DNA from: Larimichthys crocea
Lineage: Eukaryota > Chordata > Actinopteri > Sciaenidae
Assembly (NCBI RefSeq): GCF_000972845.2
Contig: NC_040027.1
Span: 9,333,158-9,397,157, forward strand
DNA length: 64,000 bases
Direction: 5' to 3'
Shown: piece by piece, positions 19,626-32,430 of the stretch
Layout: every line of letters begins with the position of its first letter
Position numbering within the stretch: position 1 is the first letter of the stretch
Translations under genes and position numbers: made by a program
The notes under the pieces: model-generated
Database searches by the model: none
What the model was told of the DNA's origin: nothing
What the model saw: only the letters and a program-made list of their open reading frames with translations

Positions 19626-22400
19626 ACAATTGAGACAAAACAAAGTAAGTTTTAATTTTGCTGGTGATTCACATTTGAATCAATCTGCAGCTGTGGGATG
19701 TTCTCCCACTCATGCAATAAAGTGCTCCATGGGGTTGAAGTCAAGAGAAAGCCAAGGCAGCATCGGTCCGCACAGCAGAAAACCACTTTACCACCATTCA
19801 GGACCTGTGGGTGACCTGGACTGCAGCATCAGGAGACATGACCGACCGTCTACCCAACAAGGACTTCACCAGTCTCTTCTGGGATAACATTTCCCAACTG
19901 CAGATCCACAGACTCGTTGTCCCTACGTGCACGAGGTACGCAAAGTTACACATTCAGTCAAATTCAGTCACAATACAGTGTATTTCTTTTGTGGTTAGTA
20001 TATTTACATGAAGCACAGACAACTGACATTGGACTGTCCCAATAATACCATCAAGAAAGCAGTCAGGGTTACCTGCATATAAGTAGCACCTGCAACTGCA
20101 CAGAACCTTCTGTTGCTATGGATACCTGCAGTTTAATTTACATTTACAACAATATTTGAACTGATGAGTTTCTAATGAAACTGTCAGCCAGAATTTCGTA
20201 TGGCCACTTATCTGAACGGCTGTGCGGGACAATTCAGCATCCATTGGTTCAGTCATACAGCATATTCTGAATGAAACATTTGTGAGATAAAGAAAATGAA
20301 GTCTGCACATGAACTCAAGCCCTCGGGGTCCTTTCAGGTCCAGAACCAAAAGTGACGGCATGATTCAGCTGAATTTTTGACCTACAGTACCAGACAGCGG
20401 ACAGATAAGAGATCAGACAGTGGGGTTTGCTGTTGGGGGTCATTCGCCATTAATGCAATTCTGCTCAAATGTTTATAGTGTTCAGCTGACAGAGTGGGGC
20501 TGGTTTGGAGAGATAGCCTCCACAGATCTTCTGGGATATTGGAGATGGTAGAATCCAGCAAGGTGCACCTGTGTATTTCTGATAATGCAGCACCATGGAA
20601 ACTGAATGTGGCTTCAACCCTGTTCCAGCCTTTTCGATTCCAACCCCTTTTCCCTCCAACTGTCAGCATTTCTATGTTGCAGAATACATTTTAAATGTCA
20701 AATTGTTGAAACTGCTCAGGGTTTTTGGTGGAAGATTTTTTATTTTTTTTACCGTTATTTTTCATTCTGGTGAAAATATTCACACTTAATAGGGTCAGGT
20801 CACCTAATTCACAAACACACACATGGTATCTAGCCATGAAGCTCAGTAAGTCTTCCCAGAAACAACTGCTGTGTCTTATTTGCACACTTCCATACTTACA
20901 CCTGCTATTCTGAGTACAAGTGTGTGATTACACTGTCACTAATATCAAAATCATTGTATTGTCAAAAAGGTGATTGTCGAGTGCTCAATACTGGAATGCT
21001 TTGCTTGTCCTCAGTGGTCCATTTTGGGAGTGGGGCCGCCGCCACTGTGAAAATGGCAGCCAAGGAAGCTGCTGGAGCTGAAGCAGTTGGGGTCAATAGT
21101 GCAATATACAAGTGTAAGTTGTACATATGCTTTATATTCAGATTTAAGCATTAAAATGTTGGCGCTAATGCTCTGCATAGTCGCAATTTGGTGAAGATGT
21201 TGCGACTATCATTTAAGAGCCCAACGGCCTTTACTCGAATCAGGGTGACACTACCCTGTCAAAAATTGCACGATACACCAGGAGTGTACACAGTGAACTG
21301 CATAGAAGTGTACTAATGTAAATATCTAGTATCCAAATTCAAAATTCAGTGATTGCTGTAGATGCTAAGAACAAAGTTAGCTTGATAGTCCAGTGCTTCC
21401 CAACCAAGGAGATCCACAAGATTGGTACCATGGTACCAATGGCACCATCCTTTGGAAGGAAGGGTACAAAGATAAAACTGGGGTTTGTGAGATGATCAGT
21501 GTGGTAGAAGTTCCAACAGAGAGACATCTTCAAATACAGTACATACAAAATTCATATAGGAGGTGGTCACATGATTCAGATGTCTTTGAGGGGTCATCTT
21601 CTGCATATGTGTCCATATGTGTGGCCCACGGAGCAATTGCACCAGAGACTTCCTCCGGTCCAGCTGATAACTTCTCGTTTAGTCCTCTGCGAGCTTCATT
21701 GGGTATAACAAGATTTAAGTGCACAACTCTGATCCATTTGGCCCCAAAACATTTGGAAAGTCCAAATTCTGAATGTGAATTCGTGTGGACACTGCTTACT
21801 TTTCAGTTCCCATGACAAGAGTCAAGTCTACACTATAATCCATGACTGTAAGTGCAAGATTTGATAAAATCACAAACTGTATCAATGTTTGCCGGTGTGA
21901 TTGGCCACATAGGGTTTTCAATATCAAGAGCTGAAATGAAAGCCGCATAGACATAATTTTGCAAATGGCCCAGGAGCAGACAAATCATCACACTTGAGAA
22001 TAACAAGCCTCCACCGATGTTATGTGGCCTACTGTACCTACATGGATATGTGCAGCCAGATGGTTTTTGGTAATTTGCATTGTAAATTAAACTGTTTGTT
22101 TGGAGGACGTACTGTACAGACTGCTCGTCTCATCCGGATCGCATGATTACTCATATTCTTTGCATGCGGCCACCAAAGCTTTGTGATTAATTCATGTCAC
22201 AACCCCAGTAGTTTGTTTGTGATATTCTGCCTGGCACTTCATCTCTCCTTCACTTCTTCAGTGGAAATATGAGACAGCCTTGACTGACTTAGAATATTCC
22301 TCATTACTGTCAAAGCAGAACGGGGAAACTCTGCAGCACTTTGGTGAGAAGGGACAGATAACAGTTACAATCTGAATGATTTGAGAGTCAAATAAACGCC
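19626..22400. other. Intergenic; no gene seen
   Basis: Several open frames of 60-140 codons lie on both strands (the longest is 21393-21815 on +), without recognisable domains or mutual exclusivity. A perfect 20-bp palindrome is at 21421-21440. The blocks at 19690-19920 and 20400-20680 look like old repeats, but I cannot classify them. Confidence 0.45.
21421..21440. repeat. Perfect 20-bp palindrome
   Basis: ATTGGTACCATGGTACCAAT is its own reverse complement with no spacer. It is the centre of a GGTACC/CCATGG-rich patch. Its function is unknown. Confidence 0.95.
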
Positions 22401-22416
22401 TTCACTCGCATATTTT

Positions 22417-22478
22417 AATGTCAGTTAATGCCACACTTAATGCTATTTTTAGCATTAAGTGTGGCATTAACTGACATT
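22417..22478. repeat. Perfect inverted repeat: 28-bp stem, 6-nt loop
   Basis: Arm 22417-22444 is the exact reverse complement of arm 22451-22478, with loop ATTTTT. After a one-base bulge, four further A:T pairs can form. As RNA this is a perfect hairpin of about 62-71 nt. I know of no small RNA with this sequence. It may be a young inverted duplication or a MITE core. Confidence 0.95.
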
Positions 22479-22484
22479 TAAAAA

Positions 22485-24104
22485 TCTGTCTATTGACAAA
22501 GTGAAAGTTTCCTGCATCTTGTTCGAGGTTTCCTTCCGTCACTTCCTGTGCTTGTTTTGCTGTTTCTATTTAAGTGTAGTCTCACGAGGAGGTGCGGTGC
22601 TAAATTGTGCAAATGTGTGCATTATCCAGTGTCTGTTTTGTGTTAATGTGCAGGAGCATGCTCATGCTGGGTATCTGTGTTTGTGTGGGTCTTCCTGTCA
22701 ATGTGATCTTTTTTTTCGTGCACATTCTTCTGCGGGTGTGGGAGTTACTGACTCGTGTTTGCCCTCCTGTGTGTAAATGAGCATGTGTGCTTGAAAAACG
22801 GTGGCCGCTGTGGCCGTATTGGCGGTGGGATGGGTAAAACGCAGAGGTCAGCTATCACTTTGAAACATGCTGGTCCTTATCTCTGTCACGAGGCCTAATA
22901 GAGTAATGAATCAACATAAAGCCCGGGACTCTCTTGACTGGACTGCTGCCTCCTCCACCAACACTTGTGCTTAAACTCCGACTACACTGACTGCTTCTGT
23001 AAGCATCTTTTGCCCTCTACCGTTCGTTGTTTATGGGTGGCTTTCAAAAGTGCCTGAATTGTGACCGCTGTCAGAGGTGTATTCACACATGAGCAGCCTC
23101 GCCGCCTCGTCTTACACCCAGCCACTATGAAATAACCCTAGGATGGAGGGCCTTTTTGAAGGGAAGGTAATAGGGCACAAAAGGGAAAGCAGCATATTTG
23201 TGATCACCTTAAAATCTCATCTCATGACGAGTGCCAAATCACTGAGAGCAATCATTATGAGCTTTGTGAGCTTTCATAGAGAACGAGGGGGGAAAAAAGT
23301 GATTCACGGCAGAAGAAAGGTTTTTAAAAAAAATGAGATGTCTGCCGCCTGCAAAGGATGAATGAAGCTTGGTCAATGCTTTCAATCGGCAGAAAGAAAA
23401 AGACTTGTATGAGACTTATTAGGTGTTCAAAGCTTCCAATAGCTGCTATTTAGCCTGTAGTGCAAAGAAAATGGCATTTTTCTTTTCAGTGACAGCCTCA
23501 GTGTGTCTCATGGTAACATTAATTAGCCCATATATTATGATTGTTGACTCAAAGTAGGCTACACTATTTCAATCAATTTCCCTGCATTACTGGGAGTTGC
23601 AGTAAGTCCAGCCTTGATATTCACAAAGCCTGTTAAAGCTTTATACAAAGAACTGTACAAGCCCATTGTATAATCCAGTGTTACATAAGACATCAGTCTA
23701 ACACCAAAACTGAAGATAAAGAGACTTTAAATTTGCAGTGCTACCACATCAAAGTCACCAGTATGATCATATGCTGAGTTTTAGCATTTAACTGTTTTGC
23801 TTTTCAGTTAATCTTGACTGTCCCAATGTGTCCTTGTCCGTGTACAATTAGCTATTTCCGACAGCTGAAGGTAAATTACAGAAAGTTGACTGTCAACACA
23901 AAACAAACCTGTTGCGTTCCTCCAATGAACGACACCTGGCGCTGCCACCTGTTCAACTCAGTTGCCTGATGCCTGTTGTTGTTTCTGAACAGACGTGACA
24001 GTGATGGTCACTTCCCGTTACTGTAACCTGGTCGCGAAAACTCCCTCTCTTTATCTCCTCTATACAACCGGACCTAATGGCCTTTAAACTTATGTTCGGC
24101 CTTC
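22485..24104. other. Intergenic; no gene seen
   Basis: Mostly non-repetitive sequence. The segment about 22880-23480 has balanced composition and no repeat signature, and could be conserved non-coding sequence. The open frames on + (22501-22776 and 23143-23361) show no recognisable features. Confidence 0.4.
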
Positions 24105-24105
24105 C

Positions 24106-24625
24106 CAGTCCAAAGTTTGGACTTTTCATTCAATGAGCTTTCTTTATTTTTAGTATTTTCTACATTCTAGATTGATTGTAGATTGTAGAAACACTGGAGA
24201 CTGTGAAGTAACACATATCAGTCTTGAAGTTGTTGAGCTTGTTGGCTGCTTTTCCTTCACTGCAGTCCAACTCATCCTGAACCATTTCAACTGGGTTTAG
24301 TTTCGGTGATTGTGGGGGTCAGGTGATCTGATGCAGCACTCCATCACTCTCCTTCAAAGGGCCAAATAGCCCTTACAGAGCTTGGAGGTGTTTTTTGGGC
24401 CATTGTCTGGTTAAAAAAAAACAAATGATTGTCCCATAAAACAATCCTGACTGGTCTAATGTCCATGCCTTGTGTTTTGTGGAACAAACATTTCTCTTCT
24501 TCTTGTTGGTCTCCCTCAGTAGAGGTTTCTTTGCAGCTATTCGACCATGAAGGCCTGATTCACACTGTCTCCTCCTGTCTCAACAGTACATGTTGAGATG
24601 TGTTGGCTTCTCTGTGAAGCCAATA
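24106..24625 (-). mobile_element. Truncated, internally deleted Tc1-like (Tc1/mariner) transposon
   Basis: The left end CAGTCCAAAGTTTGGAC (24106-24122) resembles the terminal repeat of a common fish Tc1 family. Read on the minus strand, fragments of a transposase-like reading frame follow: a block matching the [12 protein letters not shown] region (near 24530-24560), then a large internal deletion, then the C-terminal region with NPVEMVQDELD-like sequence (near 24260-24300) and KAANKL. The frame is interrupted by stops and indels and the other terminal repeat is missing. The element is inactive. Family knowledge: these elements move by cut-and-paste at TA sites. Confidence 0.85.
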
Positions 24626-26264
24626 TCATGCAGTCTGACTAACTAATAGTAGAGGAGCTTAGCAAATGGTCGCTTTAGAGACGTGTCGTTTGCCATTTGC
24701 CATCTACATACAAATAATACATGCAAATTGCAATTGTGAAACAAGCTTCAGGTTGATATTTGAAGAGCTTTTCTCCATCTCCAATACCTGCGTCCACACT
24801 AATGGAGAGACTGGCCCCAGGCTTTCCCCACGCCAACCTTTAACCTCCACAGTAAAATGACTTTGACTGTGTATTATGCTGCAATATGAAGTTAAAACCA
24901 ATCTACGCATAACATTCATCAGCACTGTGCTTGAACTGTGAACCCCAAACCTCCTGGACATGTGGTAATGCCGGTTATCATTCATTACACATTCTGTGAC
25001 CATGACCCATGGCCATGTGGTACTTTAGAATGATAACTGCACTCAGACCTGGTCTTGATGTGTCTCTTTGGTACAAATGAGGCAAATGCACCAGAGTTGA
25101 TTCAAACCGCAGACAAATGTGAACCCAAGTCACATTATGATATGTGTTATTTCTTCTTAAAGCACCGATTCCTCATAGAGATCTGACATCTGATCGCTCT
25201 TCTCTTGGAGATTAGCCTCAAGGGGTTCAATAGATGATACTTCACACAGCGGATTCTGCTTTCCGTGCAATATGCTTCTCGTTCTATTACTTTACCTGCG
25301 CTGCAGTGCTTTCTATGAGGATATTTTTAGTTCATGAAAGGCACATGGACATATGCTTCATTCTTTGCCCTCCAGTCTTATTTGATGTCATGGCATGCAC
25401 TGAGCTCATTCAATCTGCATGATGATGCTTTTATGATACAGGCTTGTATCTAAAAGTAAACCTCGGCACAAATTGGCCGGGTTACCAGCCTTCAAAGAGA
25501 ATACATTAATCAATTTCCATTGGCTTTGAAATGCAGGTTCTCTGTTTGAATTCTGTGGCTGCTCCTAGACTGAATTCCTCCTCTTTTTTCTTTCTCAGTC
25601 CCGTTTCCTTTTTTAGTCTGTCAGCACTTCTGCTCAGTTTGGTGCTCTACAGAAACTAATGGTTGTTTGTAACATTTATAAAAAGTTTTTTTTTTTTTTT
25701 TTTTTTTTGGATTCAGCACCGTCAGTTTTCATAAATATGGACAGTTGTACATGTGCATTAGTCTTGTCTGGCAGCTTCTTGCTGGCTCACTGTCTAGTTT
25801 CTTTCTCTCAGCTTCTTCAGACAAGGTAACCTTGAGTCTCTTCTGCTCTGTCATTATATCTATAGAGGCTCCTAAGCCCGGTTACGTTGCCCACTTGCCC
25901 AGCTCCTGTTCTGGCACGACAATGAGTCTGCTTCCCATTAGCATTCCTATTCCACTTTCCTGCGGTGGTCCAGAATTGTTCTGGCGAGCAGCTTTAAGGT
26001 CAATATTGGGCTTACTATGACCATGGCTTACCATTTACCAGGTTGATCCAGAATGAATATTGCTCTATGTCTGCAATGAGTTTCTATTTGTTTTGTTAAC
26101 ATCATGTTATATTGTTGTTTACAGTGTATGATAAATTAATATTTTGAGACTTTATAACTTTTGAGGAAAAATATGACACAGTCCTCCTACATAACTCACC
26201 AGGAAACAGATTGTGTGTTCTCTAGTCTCCACTTCACGGCCAGACAAGCTGTCTAATGACAATG
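24626..26264. other. Intergenic; no gene seen
   Basis: A T23 run lies at 25686-25708. No repeat family recognised and no supported exon. The block about 25200-25450 is repeat-free. Confidence 0.45.
25686..25708. repeat. Poly(T) run, 23 nt
   Basis: An uninterrupted run of T. It could be the poly(A) tail of an inverted retroposed insert, but no adjacent retroposon body was recognised. Confidence 0.95.
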
Positions 26265-26470
26265 TCCTCAGAGGACCGCTTTGACATTTTAGGAAAGACA
26301 CTGATTTGCTTTCTTACTGAGACTGAAATGAGAAGACTACAACTTGCTCGTCCATGCAATGAATCTAAAGCGACAGCCAGCAGCTGGTTATCTTAGCTTA
26401 GCACAAAGAAATAAGGAAAAACAGGTAGCTTGGCTTTGTCTGATGACAACAAAAGAACTACCCTCGCTCA
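26265..26470 (+). repeat. Dispersed repeat family D, copy 1
   Basis: The ordered blocks are GACATTTTAGGAAAGACACT, TTTGCTTTCTTACTGAGA, ATGAGAAGACTA, TTATCTTAGCTTAGCACAAA, CAGGTAGCTTGGCTTTGTC and CTCACTAATGC. They match from memory a very abundant teleost SINE- or MITE-like repeat recognisable by its AGCTTAGCTTAGCATAAAGA core. Related copies lie at 32240-32430 (minus) and 46110-46400 (plus). Confidence 0.75.
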
Positions 26471-28362
26471 CTAATGCAGTATTTCCTAAAATGTTGGAAG
26501 ACTTCCAAGTGAAAGCTACATACTTTAAAAATCATTTAATAACAGCAAATGCGTCTTCTTCACTGATTGCTGAACAATGGATCACAGCACAAAAATAAAT
26601 CACAGTCTTATTGTTTGGTACTTTGCTTGGTTTGGATCTCTGATTTTTTCTGATTAGTAATCAGAGCAGAGTTTTTTAACAAACCTCTAAAGGTGCTTTA
26701 AAGAACCATCAAAAATAGGTTAGTTAAGGAACCATTTTCAGTTCCGTTCTCTGTGGACCCGTCTAAACTTTCAGGGTTCATGGTTCAAGGGTTGAGCAGC
26801 AGCATTTGGAGAGCTGGCGCCCGTCGATACTTCTTGGCTGTGACGTCTCAAAGAAGAATTATGTGAGATCCCTTCACGTGAGGTTGATGCTTACAGCAGC
26901 ACCGCTTGGCTCCTGTCAAACACGGCAATGGAGGATATAATGCTTCTGCTTTGATTGCTTTGTTTTGGCCCCTCTGTCTAACTCAGAAGAGGTTTGGCAT
27001 GCACATCCATTGGCTTCTCTCCGTGGAGCAGACACGTATAAATCCTTTTACATGCAATCCTGCCAAACTACCCTGTAGGCAAGCTTTGCATTTGAAATGT
27101 ACAATTAGTTATCCCTGTTTGGTTTGAATGCGACATTTCTGAGACATCAATCCTCGGGGCAACACACGGAGAATGGCAGCAGCGACCCCATACATTGAAC
27201 CTCCTTGTTGTTTATTCTCCGTCTCGGCCTCTGTCTGCGTCTCGCTCTTCCCTTTTATTCTCATTGCTTCTGCCTTTTACTCTCTTCCTTTTATATCCTG
27301 AGATGAACTGGAGAGTGTGAGTCGTCGCTCGGGCTGGGGGCGGGCGGGTTCATCACAGCAGTATCTGTTTTGGCAGGAGCATAAACACGCTCCCTGAGCT
27401 TCCTGGTCAGGGTTGAGGGAGTAGATGGGATAAACTAAGGTACTTCATCTCATCAGCAGAGCCAGCGGCGCGCTGTAAAGCCAGCTGTTGGCCAGTAGCG
27501 AGCGGGGGCAAAAATCTGCTTGTACTACCTGATTTTAGCACTGACCCCTAGCGTGGCCCCTCGCTGTGCCTAATCTACAAAGACATTAATACAGGCAGGG
27601 CTGACTCACAACCAGGCTGTTAGGGGAGGCTTTTTAATCTTGCTAAGTGTTCTGCTGGCAAATGGAGAGCTTGTTCTGTGAACTCTACATGAAGGATTAA
27701 AATGGAGTTCAACATGCTAAATGTTGATGCTAAAGGAATTCATTTTTAGCTCTGTGTTTGCGATCTATTTATTCCTTTTTTTTTTTTTTAAAGGGAGTTT
27801 CCATTTCTTACAGCCTCCTACGAACCCTGAAGATTTTGGAGCAGTTTTAATAGAAGCAAAAGCTGCATGGAAATTCCTCAGAGCATCATGTTTGATAACA
27901 TATTTTCTGCCAATAGCCAGTTTTTTTTTTTATATCAAGGCCAGAAGAGCCTTGGTTGAGGTCAGACGGAGCCACCTACACATCTCTGACTAGCACAGAT
28001 TTCAAAACACAATTGTGGGATTCGTGTTACGCCGGAGCTTAGCTGATGAACTGAGGGAAATTGTGAGAATGGACTTGAGGTTTCTGTGGCATCATCGTCT
28101 GTTCTCACTGAAAATACTGAAGTCTGCCAAACATCTGTTGTAGTTATTTCACATTAAATGCCTGATACTGGAAGTAATGAGAAAGCTGTCCTACTTCATT
28201 TACTGTGTTCAGTTATATTTTATCTCCCATATGTATGTGTACGTATAAACTTGTAACACAACATTTTGTAACTGTAAATGAATTAAATATGGTTTGGATT
28301 TTAGCAACACTTGGTCTAAAAAAATGTTGAATTGAATGTTTTAAGAACGGGAAAATGCAGAG
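26471..28362. other. Intergenic; contains a possible conserved non-coding block
   Basis: No gene supported. About 27440-27720 is repeat-free, with balanced composition and AT-rich cores (ACATTAATACAGG, TTTTTAATCTTGC), the texture typical of conserved non-coding elements. The open frame 27721-27993 (+) includes a T-run and an AT-rich stretch and is not convincing. Confidence 0.4.
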
Positions 28363-28649
28363 CAGTAGTCTTCAATCAGGAGTCCACCAATTTTTGTCAT
28401 AATAATTGACAATTTTCACCAAAATAATGGTGAATGTGAAGGTGCAGATCATTGAGAAACTACAGCGGAGGCATTTGCACTCATAACCCAGCATATACTG
28501 TAAAGAGGTTAATAAGGTGAAATAAAGGGTGAATAAACTTAATATAAAAGTTATTATAAGCCAGGCTTAAAATGTGACATTCGCTCTTCTCTGTTCTGTT
28601 TGTCTCTTGTCCAAGAGTCCTTGGGCTGAAAAAAGGTTGAAGACCTTTG
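28363..28649. mobile_element. Candidate hAT-like MITE, about 287 bp
   Basis: The left end CAGTAGTCTTCAA and the reverse complement of the right end, CAAAGGTCTTCAA, form an imperfect 13-bp terminal inverted repeat similar to hAT ends (CAGTGGTTCTCAA-like). The interior is AT-rich and non-coding. I could not find a clean 8-bp target duplication, so the class is an inference. Confidence 0.45.
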
Positions 28650-28700
28650 CTCCAGCATCATCAGGAAGCAGGAAACATGGAGGGGACCCTGTCCCGGTTA

Positions 28701-28730
28701 TATTCTCCAATATTCTCCAATATTCTCCAA
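28701..28730. repeat. 10-bp tandem repeat, 3 exact units
   Basis: TATTCTCCAA is repeated three times without mismatch. Confidence 0.95.
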
Positions 28731-31700
28731 AGCAGGAGAAGTTGGTGGAGTTGCAGAGTGAGCAAGAGAATCTGTTTCATGATGGAGACAGAAATCACTG
28801 CAGCCCTCGCAATGCACACGCAAGGACAGCTGTGGACAAAAGCTGCTTTTCTTTGTAATTTCAAACCACATGCATGATGAGAAATAAAAATCCAGTTCAA
28901 GTGTTGTAAGTGACCCTGCAGAAGAAGATCGTCAGTTTAAATGGTAAAAACTCTTTTGACACACGGTCTTTAGATGTGAGAGTTTTCGAGTGTATTGTCG
29001 GCATAAAGAAAAAGCAAAACAAGGGGCTTGGGCTCTGTTGCATGCAACAAATGAAAAGAATTTGTGAATTAAATGTGAAATAATTTGAGAAAAATTTGAC
29101 AGCTACTGGGAGACTGCCTGAGTTAAAAATAACAGCTGTGCAGCATCAGTCACGTTTCATAAATAGATTTATGTAATAAAATGCAAAAATGTTGATGGTG
29201 GTCATATTCAAGTGATGCATTCATATGTTTTTAGCCCACTGTAGTGTGAAGAGACTAAACATTATTGTGCCGTTTCGTCATGATTTTACCTCCTCAAAGT
29301 GTCTGACAGTGAGTGTCTCATCGTCGCCGAGTGTCTGCGATGATGGAGGTCAAGTAGGTACAAAGTTTTATTTTCTCCTTGTTCTCACTTCACTGATGAA
29401 AACTACAGTGTCGTTTTCGACACCGCTCACGCACACACAAAGCGAAACAGCGAAAGTATCCACTCATGCTCGACAGGATCGATTCCATGCTTTCTGCTCG
29501 CATTTCCTCACGAACACTTAGCGTATTGATGGCCTCTTATCCCGCACGGAAAAACACATCATGAAGAAAATGAAACCAACTGAGGGTGGAACAAAAAAAA
29601 AAAAGAAGAAAGGACTATTTCTCTTATTTCTTATCAACAGACGACAATGGACAGAGTCAATGAACGATTCCTAAACTGCTTCCATATGAGCAGCGGTGAA
29701 GCTCTTCAGCTCAGATTCCAGCATGTCTGACTGACTGAGCAGCAGATATCAAACATTATTGAATCTTTGCAGAGACCTGGGCTGCAGGGTTTTTTTGAAA
29801 TTGGATACAGCTGATGAAATCTGCGTCGAAAATTGGGGGGGAAGTGCTTGAAATGTTTCACATCTCTGGGCTGAAATGAATCTGGTTTTATCAGGTCACC
29901 GTAGCATTTCCATGGCAATCAGAGAAGAAAAAGGAGAGAAGGCCTTGAACTGAAATCAAAGCATGAAGACGATCACAGAGACTCAGCAAGAGCACAACCT
30001 TAAGATGCATTTCATAAAGCTCATATCCTAAAATAAGTGTTAGTAGTTAAATTTAACATATAGCGTGATTCTATGGGGAAAAAATATATTTATTGTTAAA
30101 AAAAAAAAGAGGGAGTGAAAAAAGAAAAGCTGTATAATTGGTCCAGAAGCGAGCACATACGTTGTTTTAATGAATCAGATGTGATGAAAGGCAAGCGTAT
30201 TTTCAAAGACATACATATTTTAATTGGAGTTTTCAGAAGCAGCTTTCATCTCCTCCTCTCTGTACCCGTGTTCTTTCATTGGGGTATCGCACAAGGTGCG
30301 TAGCGTTGACAGTAATCCTATGAGAAACCCATATGATATCCCCATATGGGTAAATAATGCCATGTGTAGGAAATAAAGTGGAACTTGTCCTTTAAACACA
30401 TGACTGCTCGTATAAACCTGATGTAGTCTTTGTGCATGTAAGGGAGGGGGCAAGAAAAAGCAGCACCATTAAGCTTCTATGCAATTTCTGTCAAAAAACT
30501 GTTCCCTGCTCACGTCATCCGGCCCCAATTATTGTCTTCTCACGCAGCCTTTCAATATAGCGACTGCCATTTCTCCATTCATTCAAAATGCCACAGCTGA
30601 TAAAGGTGCACAGTGCGGCGGCAGTAATGGCAGAAAAAATGATTCATTATCATCAGTGTAAGTGCAGGCTGATTCCGAAAGCTTGAGCTTGAGGGAAACG
30701 TTCAGCAGCAGCGTGTGAAGTGTGATTCCTGTAATGTCACAGTTCAGAACAAATGAAATTGGTCATGCTAAAATCTTCTTTAAGCACTAATCTGTGTGTG
30801 TTGCTGTAAAAAAAAATTCTTCCGAGAGGCATTAGTTTGCAATTACAGCGGCTTGTTGAAGCAGGAAAATTGAACGTTTTTCAACATTTTGTTGGCCGAT
30901 GAAAAGAAAAAAGAAAAAAAAAAATCATCTTTGTTTCTCTTTCTGGTCAAAATCTCATTTAGTTAAAGGAGGCCGATTCCTCTTCATGTCCAAAAGAGCC
31001 CGAGCTGTTTCAGGCCTGGATGTGATTTTCTGGGGCTGCATAAGCACGTGACTCATGCACATAGACATGATTTTATATGTAGACAGGATTTAACCATGTG
31101 TAGAAATGCAAATAATATTTTTTTGCAAGACAAGGAAGCTTAAAAAAGCTAAATATACCACACACACATGCATAAAAACAACGTAACTTGATATTATCAT
31201 AGCTGTATATTTCCCAGGATGATACAAAATACTCGTTTTACACTTTAGAATCGATTCATTCACAGAATATCAGATCAAATTTCCGTGTGCATGAAAAAAA
31301 CAGATAAATAAATGAATGTTTTGACCACTGCTGGCCTCGTATCAACAGATCCGTGTGTAATATCTGGCGCTTTACTAGCGCAACAATGCACAAGCACGAC
31401 ATATTTCCACCGAGCGCGGTAATGCATACTAATTTATCGTCGGTAATATGCCATAAAATTTATAACGTACCAATAAATGAGAAACGGGAAAAACACTGCA
31501 AGCAAATGTAAACAGATCAAGGAATGTTGCAAATGCTTTATGTGGTAAGAAATGCATTGAGCGGATTTGTGAGGTTTTAAGGACACAATGCGTTCTGCTT
31601 ATGAATGTTTAATGTCAACCGTTGTTTGTTTACAGCAGGAGTAGCACATGTAGACGGTGCTGAAAAGTATATGCATATCATACAGGGAAAAACTGAAGAG

Positions 31701-32239
31701 AGAGTAAACAAAGTAGATATTCTTTATCTGGTACATTTCAATAAGAGGCACAAACTTTAACGTTTGCATAACTGACCCTTCCTAAGTCTCTATCTCTCAA
31801 ATTAAACTTCTTCCTGTCACTATTTTGTGGCGTAAAATATTCTGCGAGTCAGATTTAGATTTAGAAGCTGGCCCATGAAATAAACAGAGTCAGAACACAC
31901 ACACACACACACACAGGTAGATTATCAGAGTTCAGTTTACCTGGATAGTCTCTGCTTCAGAGGCATTTCAGGCTGTCTGTGGAGGTTTGACTGATCTGAG
32001 TGTCTGATTGGCTTGTGGAGCGTGACGTGGGGCTCCGGTTTCCCAAAAGTTGAATCTGGCTCAACTTCTCTCCCGGACACTGGCGACGTTTTTTTTGCAG
32101 CAACCCCTGTGTTGCAGGCTGCCGGTGTAGAAACACACGACCCTCCACTGCAATGAATTGAAAAAACGTTGCCGGCGTCCGGTTTCCTAAAACTTCCCTC
32201 AAGACCACAATGTCTTTCTTTTATATTTCACGTTTTCAT
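28731..32239. other. Intergenic; possible conserved non-coding blocks, no gene seen
   Basis: About 30460-30720 and 31340-31480 are repeat-free with balanced composition; the first contains CCCCAATTATTGTC and GATTCATTATCATC, the second several CATACTAATTTATCG-like AT cores. A (CA)n run is at 31895-31915. Other parts are AT-rich spacer. No supported exon. Confidence 0.4.
31895..31915. repeat. (CA)n microsatellite
   Basis: An uninterrupted CA run of about 21 bp. Confidence 0.95.
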
Positions 32240-32430
32240 ACAAGTCAATTAGACAATTTTCACAAAGCTAGTTAGTAATCCCCATGTGCCCAGTATTTAT
32301 GCTAAGCTAGGCTAATCAGGTCCTGGATTTGGCTCCAGACTGAGATGACGGATATAAATGCACAGCTGGAAAATCGATCTTCTCATCTCGCTCTTGGGGG
32401 AAATAAGCAAATTCCTCAAACTGTCGACCT
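32240..32430 (-). repeat. Dispersed repeat family D, copy 2
   Basis: On the minus strand: TTAAAGGTCGACAGTTTGAG, TTTGCTTATTTCCCCCAAGA, GATGAGAAGATCGAT, then GATTAGCCTAGCTTAGCATA. The order is as in the copy at 26.3 kb. It is immediately followed on the left by a stretch that the minus-strand open frame at 31957-32208 crosses. That frame has no recognisable domain. Confidence 0.75.
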
